From assembly GCF_025457425.1 (NCBI RefSeq), contig NZ_JAMXIA010000001.1, positions 1,240,001 to 1,304,000 of the forward strand: a DNA stretch of 64,000 nt. The letters are read 5' to 3'. The position numbers and the translations under genes were made by a program. Source of the DNA: Chryseobacterium foetidum. Its GTDB lineage: Bacteria; Bacteroidota; Bacteroidia; Flavobacteriales; Weeksellaceae. Positions 47,440-58,355 of the stretch are shown one piece after another (within the stretch, counting starts at the first letter, position 1; every line of letters begins with the position of its first letter). The notes under the pieces are model-generated. The model ran no database searches. It had not been told where the DNA came from and saw nothing but the letters and a program-made list of their open reading frames with translations.

Positions 47440-48204
47440 ATGTCTATCACCAACGAGCAGGAACTTCAGGGAATGCAAAACATCAGCAAAGCAGTTGCCC
47501 TAACTTTGAAAGCGATGGTTGACTACGCAGCACCAGGCATGACCACAAAAGAGCTTGATGAGTACGGTGGAAAAATTCTTGCTGGGTACGGCGCAAAATC
47601 AGCTCCTCACCTTACTTATGGCTTTCCTGGATGGACCTGCATCAGCATTGACAATGAATTTTGCCACGGAATCCCCTCAGAGAACAGAATTCTGAAAGAA
47701 GGCGACCTCATCAACATTGATGTTTCAGCCGAACTCGACGGATTTTGGGCTGACAACGGAAGTTCGTTTATTATTGGAAAAGATATTCATCAACATCAAA
47801 AACTGGTGGATGCTTCAAAGGAAATTTTAGAAAAAACCATCAGCAACATCAGCGGTGGAAAAAAGATTGCCGAAATCGGACATTTGATGGAAACGGAAGC
47901 TAAGAGAAGAGGATTTAAAGTTATTAAAAACCTCGGTGGTCACGGCGTTGGAAGAAGTCTTCACGAAGAACCGGACGAATTATTAAACTACAAAAACAGA
48001 TTCGACAACAGAAGATTCAAGAAAAATTCTGTAGTAGCCATTGAAACTTTTATTTCAACGGATTCAAGCATTGCCGTGGAACTGAATGACGGATGGACGA
48101 TGGTGGGAAACCGTGGTGGATACATGGCTCAGCATGAACATACGATTTTAATTACCGACGGAAAACCTGTGATTTTAACGGAAATGAATGGGATCTGGAA
48201 TTAA
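47440..48204 (+). CDS. map: Type I methionine aminopeptidase
   Basis: Removes the N-terminal Met from nascent proteins, in the cytoplasm. The five metal ligands are visible across NIDVSAELDGFWADNGSS (two Asp), GGHGVGRSLHEEP (His), VAIETFIS (Glu) and the Glu of QHEHTILI. A substrate-site His lies in EFCHGIPSE. Length 254 matches type I without extensions. The usual Bacteroidota neighbour is the ribosomal/secY operon, so this standalone copy may be one of two; I cannot see the other. Confidence 0.95.
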   Translation: MSITNEQELQGMQNISKAVALTLKAMVDYAAPGMTTKELDEYGGKILAGYGAKSAPHLTYGFPGWTCISIDNEFCHGIPSENRILKEGDLINIDVSAELDGFWADNGSSFIIGKDIHQHQKLVDASKEILEKTISNISGGKKIAEIGHLMETEAKRRGFKVIKNLGGHGVGRSLHEEPDELLNYKNRFDNRRFKKNSVVAIETFISTDSSIAVELNDGWTMVGNRGGYMAQHEHTILITDGKPVILTEMNGIWN

Positions 48205-48206
48205 TT

Positions 48207-48695
48207 TTACATTCCTTTAATCAAAGCATAAATCCCAACACCAATTCCAACATAAGCCACAACAGTAATAATATCTGCAATAGGTTGCGAAAAGCGTTTT
48301 TCTGCGATCTTCTCACTGTCAATCTGATTTTTATGGAATTTCAGGATTGTCTCAGGTCTTTTTACTGGATGTGCGACAAGACTGTCACCTTCCCACTTGT
48401 CAACAATGATTTTGTATGAACTTCCACCAGCATTGATTCTGTAATTTTTACCAACTGCAAGTTTTTCCTGAATATTTACGGGAACAGACACTGCACCGCT
48501 GTTTACAGGCTGTGATTTCTGCGCCATGGCTTGAGTAGCTTCGGCAGTCATCTCAACAGAAGCAATATTATTGTCAGCACTTTTTTTCGCTGGCTGATTA
48601 TTATCAACAGGCACCTCAACCGGTTTTTTAACCTGGTAAGTGTAGCAACTCACCAAAGAAAACAACAGAGCTATGAGATAAATATTTTTTTGCAT
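48207..48695 (-). CDS. Hypothetical lipoprotein with C-terminal membrane helix
   Basis: Lipoprotein signal MQKNIYLIALLFSLVSC (Cys17), then a Gln/Asn/Ala-rich stretch (residues 25-85), a small beta domain (VGKNYRINAGGSSYKIIVDK, ETILKFHKNQIDS), and a last hydrophobic helix ITVVAYVGIGVGIYALI. Similar lipoproteins are scattered in Flavobacteriia genomes; function is unknown to me. It converges on map with two bases between stops and no visible terminator. Confidence 0.65.
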   Translation of the reverse strand: MQKNIYLIALLFSLVSCYTYQVKKPVEVPVDNNQPAKKSADNNIASVEMTAEATQAMAQKSQPVNSGAVSVPVNIQEKLAVGKNYRINAGGSSYKIIVDKWEGDSLVAHPVKRPETILKFHKNQIDSEKIAEKRFSQPIADIITVVAYVGIGVGIYALIKGM

Positions 48696-48763
48696 TAGCC
48701 AAATTTAAGAATTAAACGGATTATTTTGAGTTTTGTTTTGAAAGTTTTTACTTTTCTGAAAAG

Positions 48764-48796
48764 CAAAGCCACCAAAACAGAATTTCAGTGGCTTTG
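48764..48796. terminator. Terminator after katG
   Basis: CAAAGCCAC (48764-48772) pairs with GTGGCTTTG (48788-48796) around a 15-base loop, 20 bases past the katG stop (-). Confidence 0.75.
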
Positions 48797-48816
48797 ATAT
48801 TTAATTTTAAGAGATT

Positions 48817-51495
<2,679 letters not shown>

Positions 51496-51957
51496 ATGCT
51501 TAAAAAAATATTCGTTATCGTTTTGGTAGGATTTATTATCATTCAGTTTTTTCCGATTGACAAGACCAATCCGCCACTGGAGCCGGGCATGGACTTTTTA
51601 AGGATAAAAGACACACCGCCGGAAATTGCCAAATTAATACGGACATCCTGCTACGACTGCCATTCGAATGAAACGAAATATCCATGGTATGCGAGTATTG
51701 CTCCGTCATCCTGGTTTTTGAAAAATCACATCAACGAAGGCCGAAAAGAACTGAATTTTTCAACATTTGCGACTTATGAGCCTTCAAGACAGATTCATAA
51801 AATGGAAGAGGCAGCAGAAATGGTGGAGAAGAAAAAAATGCCACTGGATTATTATTTCATAGGGCATCAGGACGCAAAACTTTCGGATGCAGACAGAAAA
51901 AAGCTCGCTGATTATTTTAGATTTCAAATCAAAGACACCAAAATTAAAAACAATTAA
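51496..51957 (+). CDS. Haem-binding domain protein (single CxxCH)
   Basis: A 153-residue membrane-anchored protein. One N-terminal helix (LKKIFVIVLVGFIIIQFFP) targets it to the periplasmic side, followed by the Haem_bd domain with SCYDCHSNETKYPWYA (C52, C55, H56 covalently binding haem), then HINEGRKELNFSTFATY and a C-terminal helix containing Met residues (KKKMPLDYYFIGHQDA) that could be the sixth ligand. Role unknown: electron transfer or peroxide handling. It starts the unit with the DCC protein, three bases before it. Confidence 0.85.
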   Translation: MLKKIFVIVLVGFIIIQFFPIDKTNPPLEPGMDFLRIKDTPPEIAKLIRTSCYDCHSNETKYPWYASIAPSSWFLKNHINEGRKELNFSTFATYEPSRQIHKMEEAAEMVEKKKMPLDYYFIGHQDAKLSDADRKKLADYFRFQIKDTKIKNN

Positions 51958-51960
51958 ACC

Positions 51961-52374
51961 ATGGAAAACCGGGAAAACAAACACATTATTTTTTTTGACG
52001 GAGACTGCGGTGTATGCAATTTCTGGGTACAGTGGATTTTGCAGAGGGACAAAAAAAATCAGTTTATGTTTGCTTCCCTTCAGTCAGATTTTGGGCAGAA
52101 ATTTTTGGGTGAAAGAAAATTAGATCAAAAACAGTTCAATACTTTATATCTCTGGAAAGTAGGTTCTTATTATTTAATTAAATCAAAGGCGATTATTAAA
52201 GTTTTAAATTTACTTGGAGGAGTTTATAAAGCTGGAGGATTTTTAGGACAAATTATTCCAACAGCGATCAGCGATCAGCTCTACAACGTGATTTCAAAAA
52301 ACAGAATGAAGATCAGCAATCAGAAATGTTTTTTACCAACATCGGAGGAAAGAAAGAAATTTATTGAAGTCTGA
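51961..52374 (+). CDS. DCC-family thiol-disulfide oxidoreductase
   Basis: A 137-residue protein of the DCC family (DUF393), thioredoxin-fold-like. The namesake motif is FFDGDCGVCNFWVQWILQRD (C16 and C19), suggesting disulfide chemistry. Length is typical. The ATG lies three bases after the haem-binding gene's stop, so the two are translated together; a redox partnership is plausible, but the reaction is not known for this family. Confidence 0.85.
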   Translation: MENRENKHIIFFDGDCGVCNFWVQWILQRDKKNQFMFASLQSDFGQKFLGERKLDQKQFNTLYLWKVGSYYLIKSKAIIKVLNLLGGVYKAGGFLGQIIPTAISDQLYNVISKNRMKISNQKCFLPTSEERKKFIEV

Positions 52375-52441
52375 AAGCTTTGAAATTTATTAAATATTTT
52401 TAAACTTTAAAGATTTTCTGAACATTTTTTTTATTAATCCA

Positions 52442-52449
52442 TATATTTG
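52442..52449 (+). promoter_or_regulatory. Candidate -7 box TATATTTG abutting DUF4290
   Basis: Perfect TAnnTTTG with only CAAACT between it and the ATG at 52456, so the transcript may be leaderless or have a very short leader. Confidence 0.5.
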
Positions 52450-52455
52450 CAAACT

Positions 52456-53124
52456 ATGGAATACAACACCCAAAAAACTCAGCTTCTTTTGCCGGAATAT
52501 GGCAGAATCATACAACAGTTGGTTGAGCGTTGCAAAGAGCTTCCTACAAAAGAAGAACGAAGCGAAATGGCAATGGCAATCATTGATTTTATGGGGCAGA
52601 GAAATCCGCATTTGAGAGACGAAGAAAATTATAAACATAAACTCTGGGACCACTTATATATTTTGGCAGATTATGATCTGGATGCCGATTCGCCATATCC
52701 TTTCCCAACACGAGAGGAACTTGCTGAAAAGCCCAAAAGAATGGAATACCCAAAACTTCAGGGAGATTTTAAATTTTACGGAAAAAGCATTCTTCAACTG
52801 ATTGAAAAAGCGATTGAACTTGAGCCGGGCGATGAAAAGGAAGCGCTAATTGAAGTGATTGCCAACAACATGAAGAAGTCTTACAATGTTTATAATAAAG
52901 AACACGTAACCGATGATGTGATTTTCCGTCATCTGAAAGAACTTTCATCCAACAGACTTGATTTAACGAACATTGAAGCTCTTGAAAAAAGCAAAATCTA
53001 TTATGCAACTGCCAATAGAAACAATGCCAACAAGAATAACAATAACAGAAATCAGAGCAACACCAATACTAACGTCAACAAAAGAAGATTCACAAACAAC
53101 AATAACAACAAGAACAGAAGGTAA
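52456..53124 (+). CDS. DUF4290 protein with Asn-rich tail
   Basis: Bacteroidota-specific DUF4290 family, 222 residues. Start at the ATG 52456; an in-frame TTG at 52447 adds only three residues and lies in the -7 box. The helical core (QLLLPEYGRIIQQLVERCK, FMGQRNPHLRDEENY) is conserved; the last 35 residues are a low-complexity Asn/Thr/Arg tail. Its stop overlaps the murA start (TAATG), so both are translationally coupled. This conserved pairing implies a role near peptidoglycan synthesis, but no activity is known. Confidence 0.9.
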   Translation: MEYNTQKTQLLLPEYGRIIQQLVERCKELPTKEERSEMAMAIIDFMGQRNPHLRDEENYKHKLWDHLYILADYDLDADSPYPFPTREELAEKPKRMEYPKLQGDFKFYGKSILQLIEKAIELEPGDEKEALIEVIANNMKKSYNVYNKEHVTDDVIFRHLKELSSNRLDLTNIEALEKSKIYYATANRNNANKNNNNRNQSNTNTNVNKRRFTNNNNNKNRR

Positions 53125-54431
53125 TGAGCGGGACTTTTCAAATAAGAGGAGGAAAAAGACTACAGGGAGAAATCACTCCACAAGGGGCAAAAAATGAAGC
53201 GCTCCAAATTTTATGTGCAGTTTTATTAACAGATGAAGAGGTAAGAATAAACAACATTCCCGACATTCATGATGTAAACAGACTGATTGAAATCTTAGGC
53301 GATTTTGGTGTAAAAGTAACGAAAAACGCTCACGGAGATTACACTTTCAAGGCAGACAATGTCAATTTTGACTATATAAAATCCAACGAATTTAAAAAAG
53401 ACGGTGCCAAATTGAGAGGTTCTATTATGCTTTTAGGACCAATGCTTGCCCGTTACGGAGAAGCGTATATGCCAACTCCGGGTGGAGATAAAATAGGAAG
53501 AAGAAGGCTGGACACGCATTTTCAGGGCTTGGTTGAGCTGGGTGCAGAATTTCAGTATGATGAGGAAGAATATTTCTATTCATTAAAAGCAAAAGAACTG
53601 AACGGAAAATTTATTCTTTTGGAAGAAGCTTCTGTGACAGGAACAGCAAATATTGTGATGGCGGCGGTTTTAGCTAAAGGAAAAACAAGAATTTACAACG
53701 CAGCCTGCGAGCCTTACCTTCAGCAATTGTGCAAAATGCTGAACAGAATGGGTGCCAACATCTCTGGTATCGGTTCAAATTTACTCACGATTGAAGGAGT
53801 AACTCATTTGAACGGAACAGAGCATACGATGCTTCCGGATATGGTGGAAATAGGTTCGTGGATTGGCCTTGCAGCCATGACAAAGTCTGAAATTACCATC
53901 AAAAACGTCAACTGGAATCAGTTGGGCGTAATTCCAAATACTTTCAGAAAACTGGGAATTCAGTTGGAGCAGAGTGGCGATGACATTTACATTCCGTCTC
54001 AGGAACATTATAAAATTCAGAAATTTATTGACGGATCTATTCTTACCGTTTCAGATGCGCCATGGCCGGGCTTTACTCCTGATCTACTTTCCATTATTTT
54101 GGTGGTGGCAACTCAGGCAAAAGGAAGTCTTTTGGTTCATCAGAAAATGTTTGAATCGAGACTGTTTTTCGTAGATAAATTAATCGACATGGGTGCTCAG
54201 ATTATCTTGTGTGATCCGCATAGAGCAACAGTTATCGGTTTAAATCAGGAATCTCCGCTTCGTGGAACAACGATGGTTTCTCCCGACATCAGAGCCGGAA
54301 ATGCACTTTTGATCGCAGCATTATCTGCGGAAGGAAAATCGATTATTCACAACATTGAGCAAATTGACAGAGGTTACGAAAACATCGACGGCAGACTGAA
54401 GGCCATTGGTGCTGACATTGAAAGAATTTAG
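53124..54431 (+). CDS. murA: UDP-GlcNAc 1-carboxyvinyltransferase, Asp-type active site
   Basis: First committed step of peptidoglycan synthesis: transfers enolpyruvate from PEP to UDP-GlcNAc. The substrate Lys/Asn pair is GAKNEALQIL, and the C-terminal SPDIRAGNALLIAALSAEG is typical. In the active-site loop, where most MurA have PGGCxIG with the fosfomycin-reactive Cys, this one reads TPGGDKIGRRRLDTH: Asp122 replaces Cys. Known Cys-to-Asp forms remain active but are insensitive to fosfomycin; applying that here is inference. Length 435 is normal. It starts on the last base of the DUF4290 stop. Confidence 0.95.
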   Translation: MSGTFQIRGGKRLQGEITPQGAKNEALQILCAVLLTDEEVRINNIPDIHDVNRLIEILGDFGVKVTKNAHGDYTFKADNVNFDYIKSNEFKKDGAKLRGSIMLLGPMLARYGEAYMPTPGGDKIGRRRLDTHFQGLVELGAEFQYDEEEYFYSLKAKELNGKFILLEEASVTGTANIVMAAVLAKGKTRIYNAACEPYLQQLCKMLNRMGANISGIGSNLLTIEGVTHLNGTEHTMLPDMVEIGSWIGLAAMTKSEITIKNVNWNQLGVIPNTFRKLGIQLEQSGDDIYIPSQEHYKIQKFIDGSILTVSDAPWPGFTPDLLSIILVVATQAKGSLLVHQKMFESRLFFVDKLIDMGAQIILCDPHRATVIGLNQESPLRGTTMVSPDIRAGNALLIAALSAEGKSIIHNIEQIDRGYENIDGRLKAIGADIERI

Positions 54432-54483
54432 TAAAGTCAGAAGTGGGAAGATGGAAGTGAGAAGTTTAAAGACCAAATATCAC

Positions 54484-54513
54484 ATTACTCATTGCCAATT
54501 ACTCATTACTTAT
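54484..54513 (+). repeat. Dispersed ATTACTCATT phrase
   Basis: ATTACTCATTGCCAATTACT then CATTACTTATA; the reverse complement of 17370-17399 is nearly the same (TTACTTATTACCAATTGCTC, then ATTACTTATA). The same kind of text occurs at 6363-6392. Confidence 0.6.
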
Positions 54514-54514
54514 A

Positions 54515-54543
54515 AAAAACGCTTAGCCTGTCTGGGCGTTTTT
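54515..54543 (+). terminator. Terminator of the DUF4290-murA unit
   Basis: AAAAACGC (54515-54522) pairs with GCGTTTTT (54536-54543), with a GC-containing loop and T tail. Confidence 0.75.
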
Positions 54544-54566
54544 GCATTTAAACAAAACACACAACT

Positions 54567-55370
54567 ATGAAAATCGCTATCATCGGAGCCGGAAATATGG
54601 GCTTGTCTTTTTCAAAATCATTTCTGAAGTATGAACTGATTAAACCTGAAAACCTTCATTTGATTACAAGAAATGAAAGTAAGATCCAAAAAATAACCGA
54701 AGAATTTCCAAAATCTGAAATTTCAATTTTTGAAAATGTATCTGAATTGGATGCAGATTTAATTATTGTTGCCGTAAAACCACAGGATTTCAAGCACGCA
54801 GCGGAAAATTTTAAATTTAAATTAAAAGAAAACCAAATGGTGCTGTCGATTATGGCAGGAATCAAAATTGAGAAAATTCAAACTCTGCTCAATCATAAAA
54901 TGGTAGTAAGAGCGATGCCCAACTCACCTACTCTTTTGGGAATGGGAATTACGGGTTATACTGCTGCAGATGGAATTTCTTTCAGTCAATTGATTAATAT
55001 TGAAAGGTTACTCAACTCTACCGGAAGATCTGTCTATTTGGAAAACGAAGAACTCTTGGATGGCGTTACAGCCCTTTCAGGAAGCGGTCCGGCCTACTTT
55101 TATTATATTGTTGACGCCATGATCAAAGCAGGAACAGAAATGGGAATTGATGAAAATTTATCTAAACTTTTCGTTAAGCAAACCATGCTCGGAGCGTATC
55201 ATCTAATTAATAATTCCGATAAAAACCTTGAAGAACTCATTAAAGACGTCGCCTCAAAAGGCGGAACAACTGAAGCAGCTTTGAAAACATTCGAAGAAAA
55301 AGATTTAAAAGGAAGTCTGAAAGAAGGAATTCTGAACGCTGAAAAACGCGCTAAAGAACTGAACGGCTAA
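54567..55370 (+). CDS. proC: Pyrroline-5-carboxylate reductase
   Basis: Last step of proline synthesis, reducing pyrroline-5-carboxylate with NAD(P)H. The Rossmann opening MKIAIIGAGNMGLSFSKSF, the VVRAMPNSPTLLGMG segment and the C-terminal signature VTALSGSGPAYFYYIVDAMI are intact. Length 267 is standard. Its 3' end overlaps the convergent VanZ gene by 20 bases. It follows a terminator, so it has a separate transcript. Confidence 0.95.
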   Translation: MKIAIIGAGNMGLSFSKSFLKYELIKPENLHLITRNESKIQKITEEFPKSEISIFENVSELDADLIIVAVKPQDFKHAAENFKFKLKENQMVLSIMAGIKIEKIQTLLNHKMVVRAMPNSPTLLGMGITGYTAADGISFSQLINIERLLNSTGRSVYLENEELLDGVTALSGSGPAYFYYIVDAMIKAGTEMGIDENLSKLFVKQTMLGAYHLINNSDKNLEELIKDVASKGGTTEAALKTFEEKDLKGSLKEGILNAEKRAKELNG

Positions 55371-55773
55371 ATTTCTTTTCGATAAGCCTTCGAATCTGAT
55401 ATCCAATAAAAACGCCGAAACTGTTTAAAAGAATATCATCAATCTCGAAAATTCCGAGGCGGGTAAAATACTGCATTCCCTCGACGATTAAGATGGAAGA
55501 AATAAAGGTGTACATTAAACTTGTCAAATCGTTCAGTTTCGGAAATACCCAGCCTAAAAAACCGAAAGGAATAAACATCACAACGTTCCCCAAAACAATT
55601 CTCACAATATCCCACCAGCGAATGGTATTTTCAATAAATTTCACCGTCGAAAAAACAGGTTCGATTCTGATGATATTTTCTTCAAACTGAAATCTTCCCA
55701 TGCCCAGAAACATAAGATAAAGCAGAAATAAAGTGTAAGGGAAAATCGTAATTTGGTAAAACTTCTTTAACAT
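55351..55773 (-). CDS. VanZ-family membrane protein
   Basis: About 140 residues and three to four hydrophobic segments of the VanZ/YoaI-like family; named after a teicoplanin-linked protein, but most members have unknown roles. The conserved VMFIPFGFLGWVFPKLN and QYFTRLGIFEIDDILLNSFG are present. I start at ATG 55773 rather than the in-frame TTG at 55782, because a -7 box lies there. No vanA/vanH-like genes are linked, so glycopeptide resistance should not be inferred. It overlaps the 3' end of proC. Confidence 0.85.
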   Translation of the reverse strand: MLKKFYQITIFPYTLFLLYLMFLGMGRFQFEENIIRIEPVFSTVKFIENTIRWWDIVRIVLGNVVMFIPFGFLGWVFPKLNDLTSLMYTFISSILIVEGMQYFTRLGIFEIDDILLNSFGVFIGYQIRRLIEKKFSRSVL

Positions 55774-55779
55774 CGATAG

Positions 55780-55787
55780 CAAAGATA
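55780..55787 (-). promoter_or_regulatory. Candidate -7 box TATCTTTG abutting the VanZ gene
   Basis: Perfect TAnnTTTG, six bases (CTATCG) before the ATG at 55773; points to a leaderless or near-leaderless transcript. Confidence 0.5.
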
Positions 55788-55803
55788 TTCATTTCAAAAA
55801 GAC

Positions 55804-55811
55804 TAAATTTG
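55804..55811 (+). promoter_or_regulatory. Candidate -7 box TAAATTTG for lnt
   Basis: Perfect TAnnTTTG 17 bases before the lnt ATG, back to back with the VanZ -7 box. Confidence 0.5.
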
Positions 55812-55828
55812 CGTATTAAAGATTTTTA

Positions 55829-57469
55829 ATGAAACATTTACTTCTCACGCTTATTGCGGCGATGCTGCTCTCGGTTTCATGGCCTACTTACGGCGTTCCT
55901 TTTTTCATATTTATTGCGCTCGTTCCGCTTTTGGTGATGGAACATGATATTTCAAAATTTTCTAAATACAGCAGAAAAAGCTGGGTGGTTTTCGGGCTTT
56001 CCTACCTTTGTTTTGTGATCTGGAATGCAGTGACCACAGGTTGGCTTTACGGATCAAAAAATCCCGACGGAAGTCACTCGATGATGGCGGTTTTATTTCC
56101 GGTTTTGATTAATTCTTTATTATATTCACTCGTTTTCCAATGCTATCACTGGTACAAAAATGCACAGGGAACGTATTGGGGACTGGCTTTTTTCGTCAGC
56201 ATCTGGATGTGTTTTGAGAAATTCCATCTGAATTGGGAACTCACATGGCCTTGGCTGAATCTTGGAAATTCATTCTCAGAATATCCTAAATTAATTCAGT
56301 GGTACGATACAATTGGAGCTACAGGTGGAAGTTTCTGGATTTTAATCATTAATGTTTTTATTTTCTACACCATCAGAATCTGGCAGGCAGGCAGAAAAAG
56401 AAAGAGTTTAATCATTAATTCTTCTGTAATTGCTTTACTGATCGGTATTCCCATGATTATTTCCATTGTGAAATACAATAATTTTAATGAAAAACCGATC
56501 GGCGAAGTAAATGTATTGATGCTTCAGCCTGAATTGGATCCTTACAACGAAAAATATCAGAAAGACAGCATTACGATTCAAAACGAACTTTTAAGTCTTG
56601 CTGAGGAACATTCAACCACAAAAATCGATTATTACATTGCACCGGAAACGGCAATTCCAGGAAGAGGTTCTATTTCTGAAACAGCTTTTGAAAAGAGTGA
56701 ACTTTTGAATAATGTAAAATCATTTTTAACGAAACATCCGCAATCAATTTTTGCTTCAGGAATTTCTTCTCACAAATATTATTTAAACTCAGAAAATTTA
56801 CCGAAAGAAGCTTACCAAACCAGTTCGGGGACGTGGGTTGAAAGCTATAATTCTGCCGTGCAGATCATTCCCAATCAAAAAGTAGAAGTTTATCATAAAG
56901 GAAAGCTAGTTCCAGGTGTTGAAATTTTCCCTTATATGTCTTATCTGAAACCTATTTTGGGCGATGCAATGATTAATCTTGGAGGAACAGTTGCTTCCCT
57001 CGGAATTGATAAAGAACGCGTGGCTTTTTCAAATCCTTACAACAAAGGAAAAATGGCTCCGATCATTTGCTACGAAAGCATTTATGGTGAGTTTGTAACC
57101 GATTATGTAAAAAAGGGTGCTAATTTCTTCGCCATTATGACCAATGACTCCTGGTGGGGCGTAACAGAAGGACACAGACAGCTTCTTTCTTACGCAAGAA
57201 TGCGTTCCATCGAGACCAGAAGAGAAATTGCGAGAGCTGCCAACAGTGGAATTTCAGCACACATCAATGCTTTGGGTGAAATTGAGGAAGACACTTTATA
57301 CGGCGATAAAACAGCGTTGTTTTCGAAAATTAAATTATATGAAGGCGAAACATTTTATACCAGAACCGGAGATTTTATTTCAAGAATCTGCATGTTTGCA
57401 TTTGGATTTTTATTGTTTTATTTAATTTTCAATTGGATTAAAACGAAAATCGATTCTAAAAAGGCTTAG
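55829..57469 (+). CDS. lnt: Apolipoprotein N-acyltransferase
   Basis: Adds the third acyl chain to the N-terminal Cys of lipoproteins, on the periplasmic face of the inner membrane. Seven or so N-terminal helices precede the nitrilase domain (from about residue 225). The catalytic triad is intact: E273 in APETAIPG, K357 in VEVYHKGKLVPG and C414 in APIICYESIYG. A final helix (FGFLLFYLIFNWI) closes the 546-residue protein, which is normal for Bacteroidota. It diverges from VanZ. Confidence 0.93.
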   Translation: MKHLLLTLIAAMLLSVSWPTYGVPFFIFIALVPLLVMEHDISKFSKYSRKSWVVFGLSYLCFVIWNAVTTGWLYGSKNPDGSHSMMAVLFPVLINSLLYSLVFQCYHWYKNAQGTYWGLAFFVSIWMCFEKFHLNWELTWPWLNLGNSFSEYPKLIQWYDTIGATGGSFWILIINVFIFYTIRIWQAGRKRKSLIINSSVIALLIGIPMIISIVKYNNFNEKPIGEVNVLMLQPELDPYNEKYQKDSITIQNELLSLAEEHSTTKIDYYIAPETAIPGRGSISETAFEKSELLNNVKSFLTKHPQSIFASGISSHKYYLNSENLPKEAYQTSSGTWVESYNSAVQIIPNQKVEVYHKGKLVPGVEIFPYMSYLKPILGDAMINLGGTVASLGIDKERVAFSNPYNKGKMAPIICYESIYGEFVTDYVKKGANFFAIMTNDSWWGVTEGHRQLLSYARMRSIETRREIARAANSGISAHINALGEIEEDTLYGDKTALFSKIKLYEGETFYTRTGDFISRICMFAFGFLLFYLIFNWIKTKIDSKKA

Positions 57470-57523
57470 GCTAAGATTTAAAGAAAGTTGCAGGAAATAA
57501 TTAATAAATAATTTTACAAAATA

Positions 57524-57555
57524 TTTGTCTGTCTGAAAATTTATTCGTTATTTTG
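57524..57555 (+). promoter_or_regulatory. Probable promoter of the rpmB operon
   Basis: TTTG at 57524-57527 followed after 21 bases by TATTTTG ending at 57555, one base short of the -7 consensus; the rpmB start is 37 bases further on. Confidence 0.4.
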
Positions 57556-57591
57556 CAACCTCAAATATTATACAAATAAGAACATCGAGAT

Positions 57592-57834
57592 ATGTCAAGA
57601 ATTTGCCAGATAACAGGAAAGCGTGCAATGGTTGGTAACAACGTTTCCCACGCTAATAACAAAACGAAGCGTCGTTTTGAAATTAACTTATTGGAAAAGA
57701 AATTTTACCTTCCAGAGCAAGACAAGCACGTTACGCTGAAAGTTTCAGCTCATGGATTGAGAATCATTAACAAGATTGGAATTGAAGAGGCTATCGAAAG
57801 AGGCATCAGAGAAGGATTGATTAAAAAGAACTAA
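57592..57834 (+). CDS. rpmB: 50S ribosomal protein bL28
   Basis: Large-subunit protein bL28, 80 residues. Typical features are [19 protein letters not shown], the zinc-free [15 protein letters not shown] segment, and the end [15 protein letters not shown]. First gene of the cluster bL28-bL33-DUF4295-ftsY, with three bases before rpmG. One Cys is seen (C5) and the second zinc-type Cys is absent, so this is the non-zinc (C-) form, as common in Bacteroidota. Confidence 0.97.
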   Translation: MSRICQITGKRAMVGNNVSHANNKTKRRFEINLLEKKFYLPEQDKHVTLKVSAHGLRIINKIGIEEAIERGIREGLIKKN

Positions 57835-57837
57835 ATC

Positions 57838-58020
57838 ATGGCAAAAAAAGGAAACAGAGTTCAAGTAATTCTTGAATGTACAGAGCACAAAGAAAGCGGT
57901 ATGCCAGGAATGTCAAGATACATTTCTACAAAAAACAAAAAGAACACTACAGAAAGATTGGAATTGAAAAAATACAATCCGGTTCTTAAGAGATCTACCC
58001 TTCACAAAGAAATCAAGTAA
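57838..58020 (+). CDS. rpmG: 50S ribosomal protein bL33
   Basis: Large-subunit protein bL33, 60 residues: [20 protein letters not shown], then [20 protein letters not shown] and the end [12 protein letters not shown]. It has only one Cys (in LECTEH), so it lacks the four-Cys zinc ribbon and is the zinc-independent form. Three bases after rpmB and 19 before the DUF4295 gene, clearly co-transcribed. Confidence 0.97.
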   Translation: MAKKGNRVQVILECTEHKESGMPGMSRYISTKNKKNTTERLELKKYNPVLKRSTLHKEIK

Positions 58021-58039
58021 TTTATAAATATAATTTACC

Positions 58040-58192
58040 ATGGCAAAGAAAGTAGTAGCAACCCTACAAAGCGGACAGTCTAAAAAAATGACTAAAGTGG
58101 TGAAAATGGTGAAGTCTTCTAAATCAGGAGCTTACGTTTTCGAAGAAAAAGTAATGAACGCAGACGAAGTAGACGGTTATTTGAAAAAATAA
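58040..58192 (+). CDS. DUF4295 small basic protein (likely ribosomal)
   Basis: A 50-residue, strongly basic protein: MAKKVVATLQSGQSKKMTKV, then SSKSGAYVFEEKVMNADEVD and GYLKK. It lies 19 bases after rpmG in the bL28-bL33 operon. The family DUF4295 is confined to Bacteroidota and sits here almost invariably. I recall that a lineage-specific large-subunit protein (bL38) has been described in a flavobacterial ribosome and think this may be it, but I am not certain. Too short for many gene finders. Confidence 0.88.
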   Translation: MAKKVVATLQSGQSKKMTKVVKMVKSSKSGAYVFEEKVMNADEVDGYLKK

Positions 58193-58216
58193 TTACTTCG
58201 TTCTATCGAAATACAA

Positions 58217-58246
58217 AAACTATCCGGTTTTCGGGTAGTTTTTTTG
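58217..58246 (+). terminator. Terminator of the ribosomal cluster
   Basis: AAACTATCCG (58217-58226) pairs with CGGGTAGTTT (58232-58241) with one G/T pair, followed by a T run, separating the ribosomal genes from ftsY. Confidence 0.85.
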
Positions 58247-58247
58247 T

Positions 58248-58255
58248 TATATTTG
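58248..58255 (+). promoter_or_regulatory. Candidate -7 box TATATTTG for ftsY
   Basis: Perfect TAnnTTTG right after the terminator, about 100 bases before the ftsY ATG. The leader holds CCAACATCCCGCACCC-like repeat phrases. Confidence 0.4.
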
Positions 58256-58355
58256 CGTGTTGTTGCCGGATGTACGATGCGGACTGATGTATGCTTTCCC
58301 TCTTTAAACATCCAACATCCCGCACCCAACATCCCGCATTAAAAATTCATAAAAA

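Noticed and set aside
55351..55773. VanZ gene as glycopeptide resistance
   Set aside because: No vanRS, vanHAX or ligase gene is nearby, and VanZ-family proteins are widespread without resistance; only the family name is kept.
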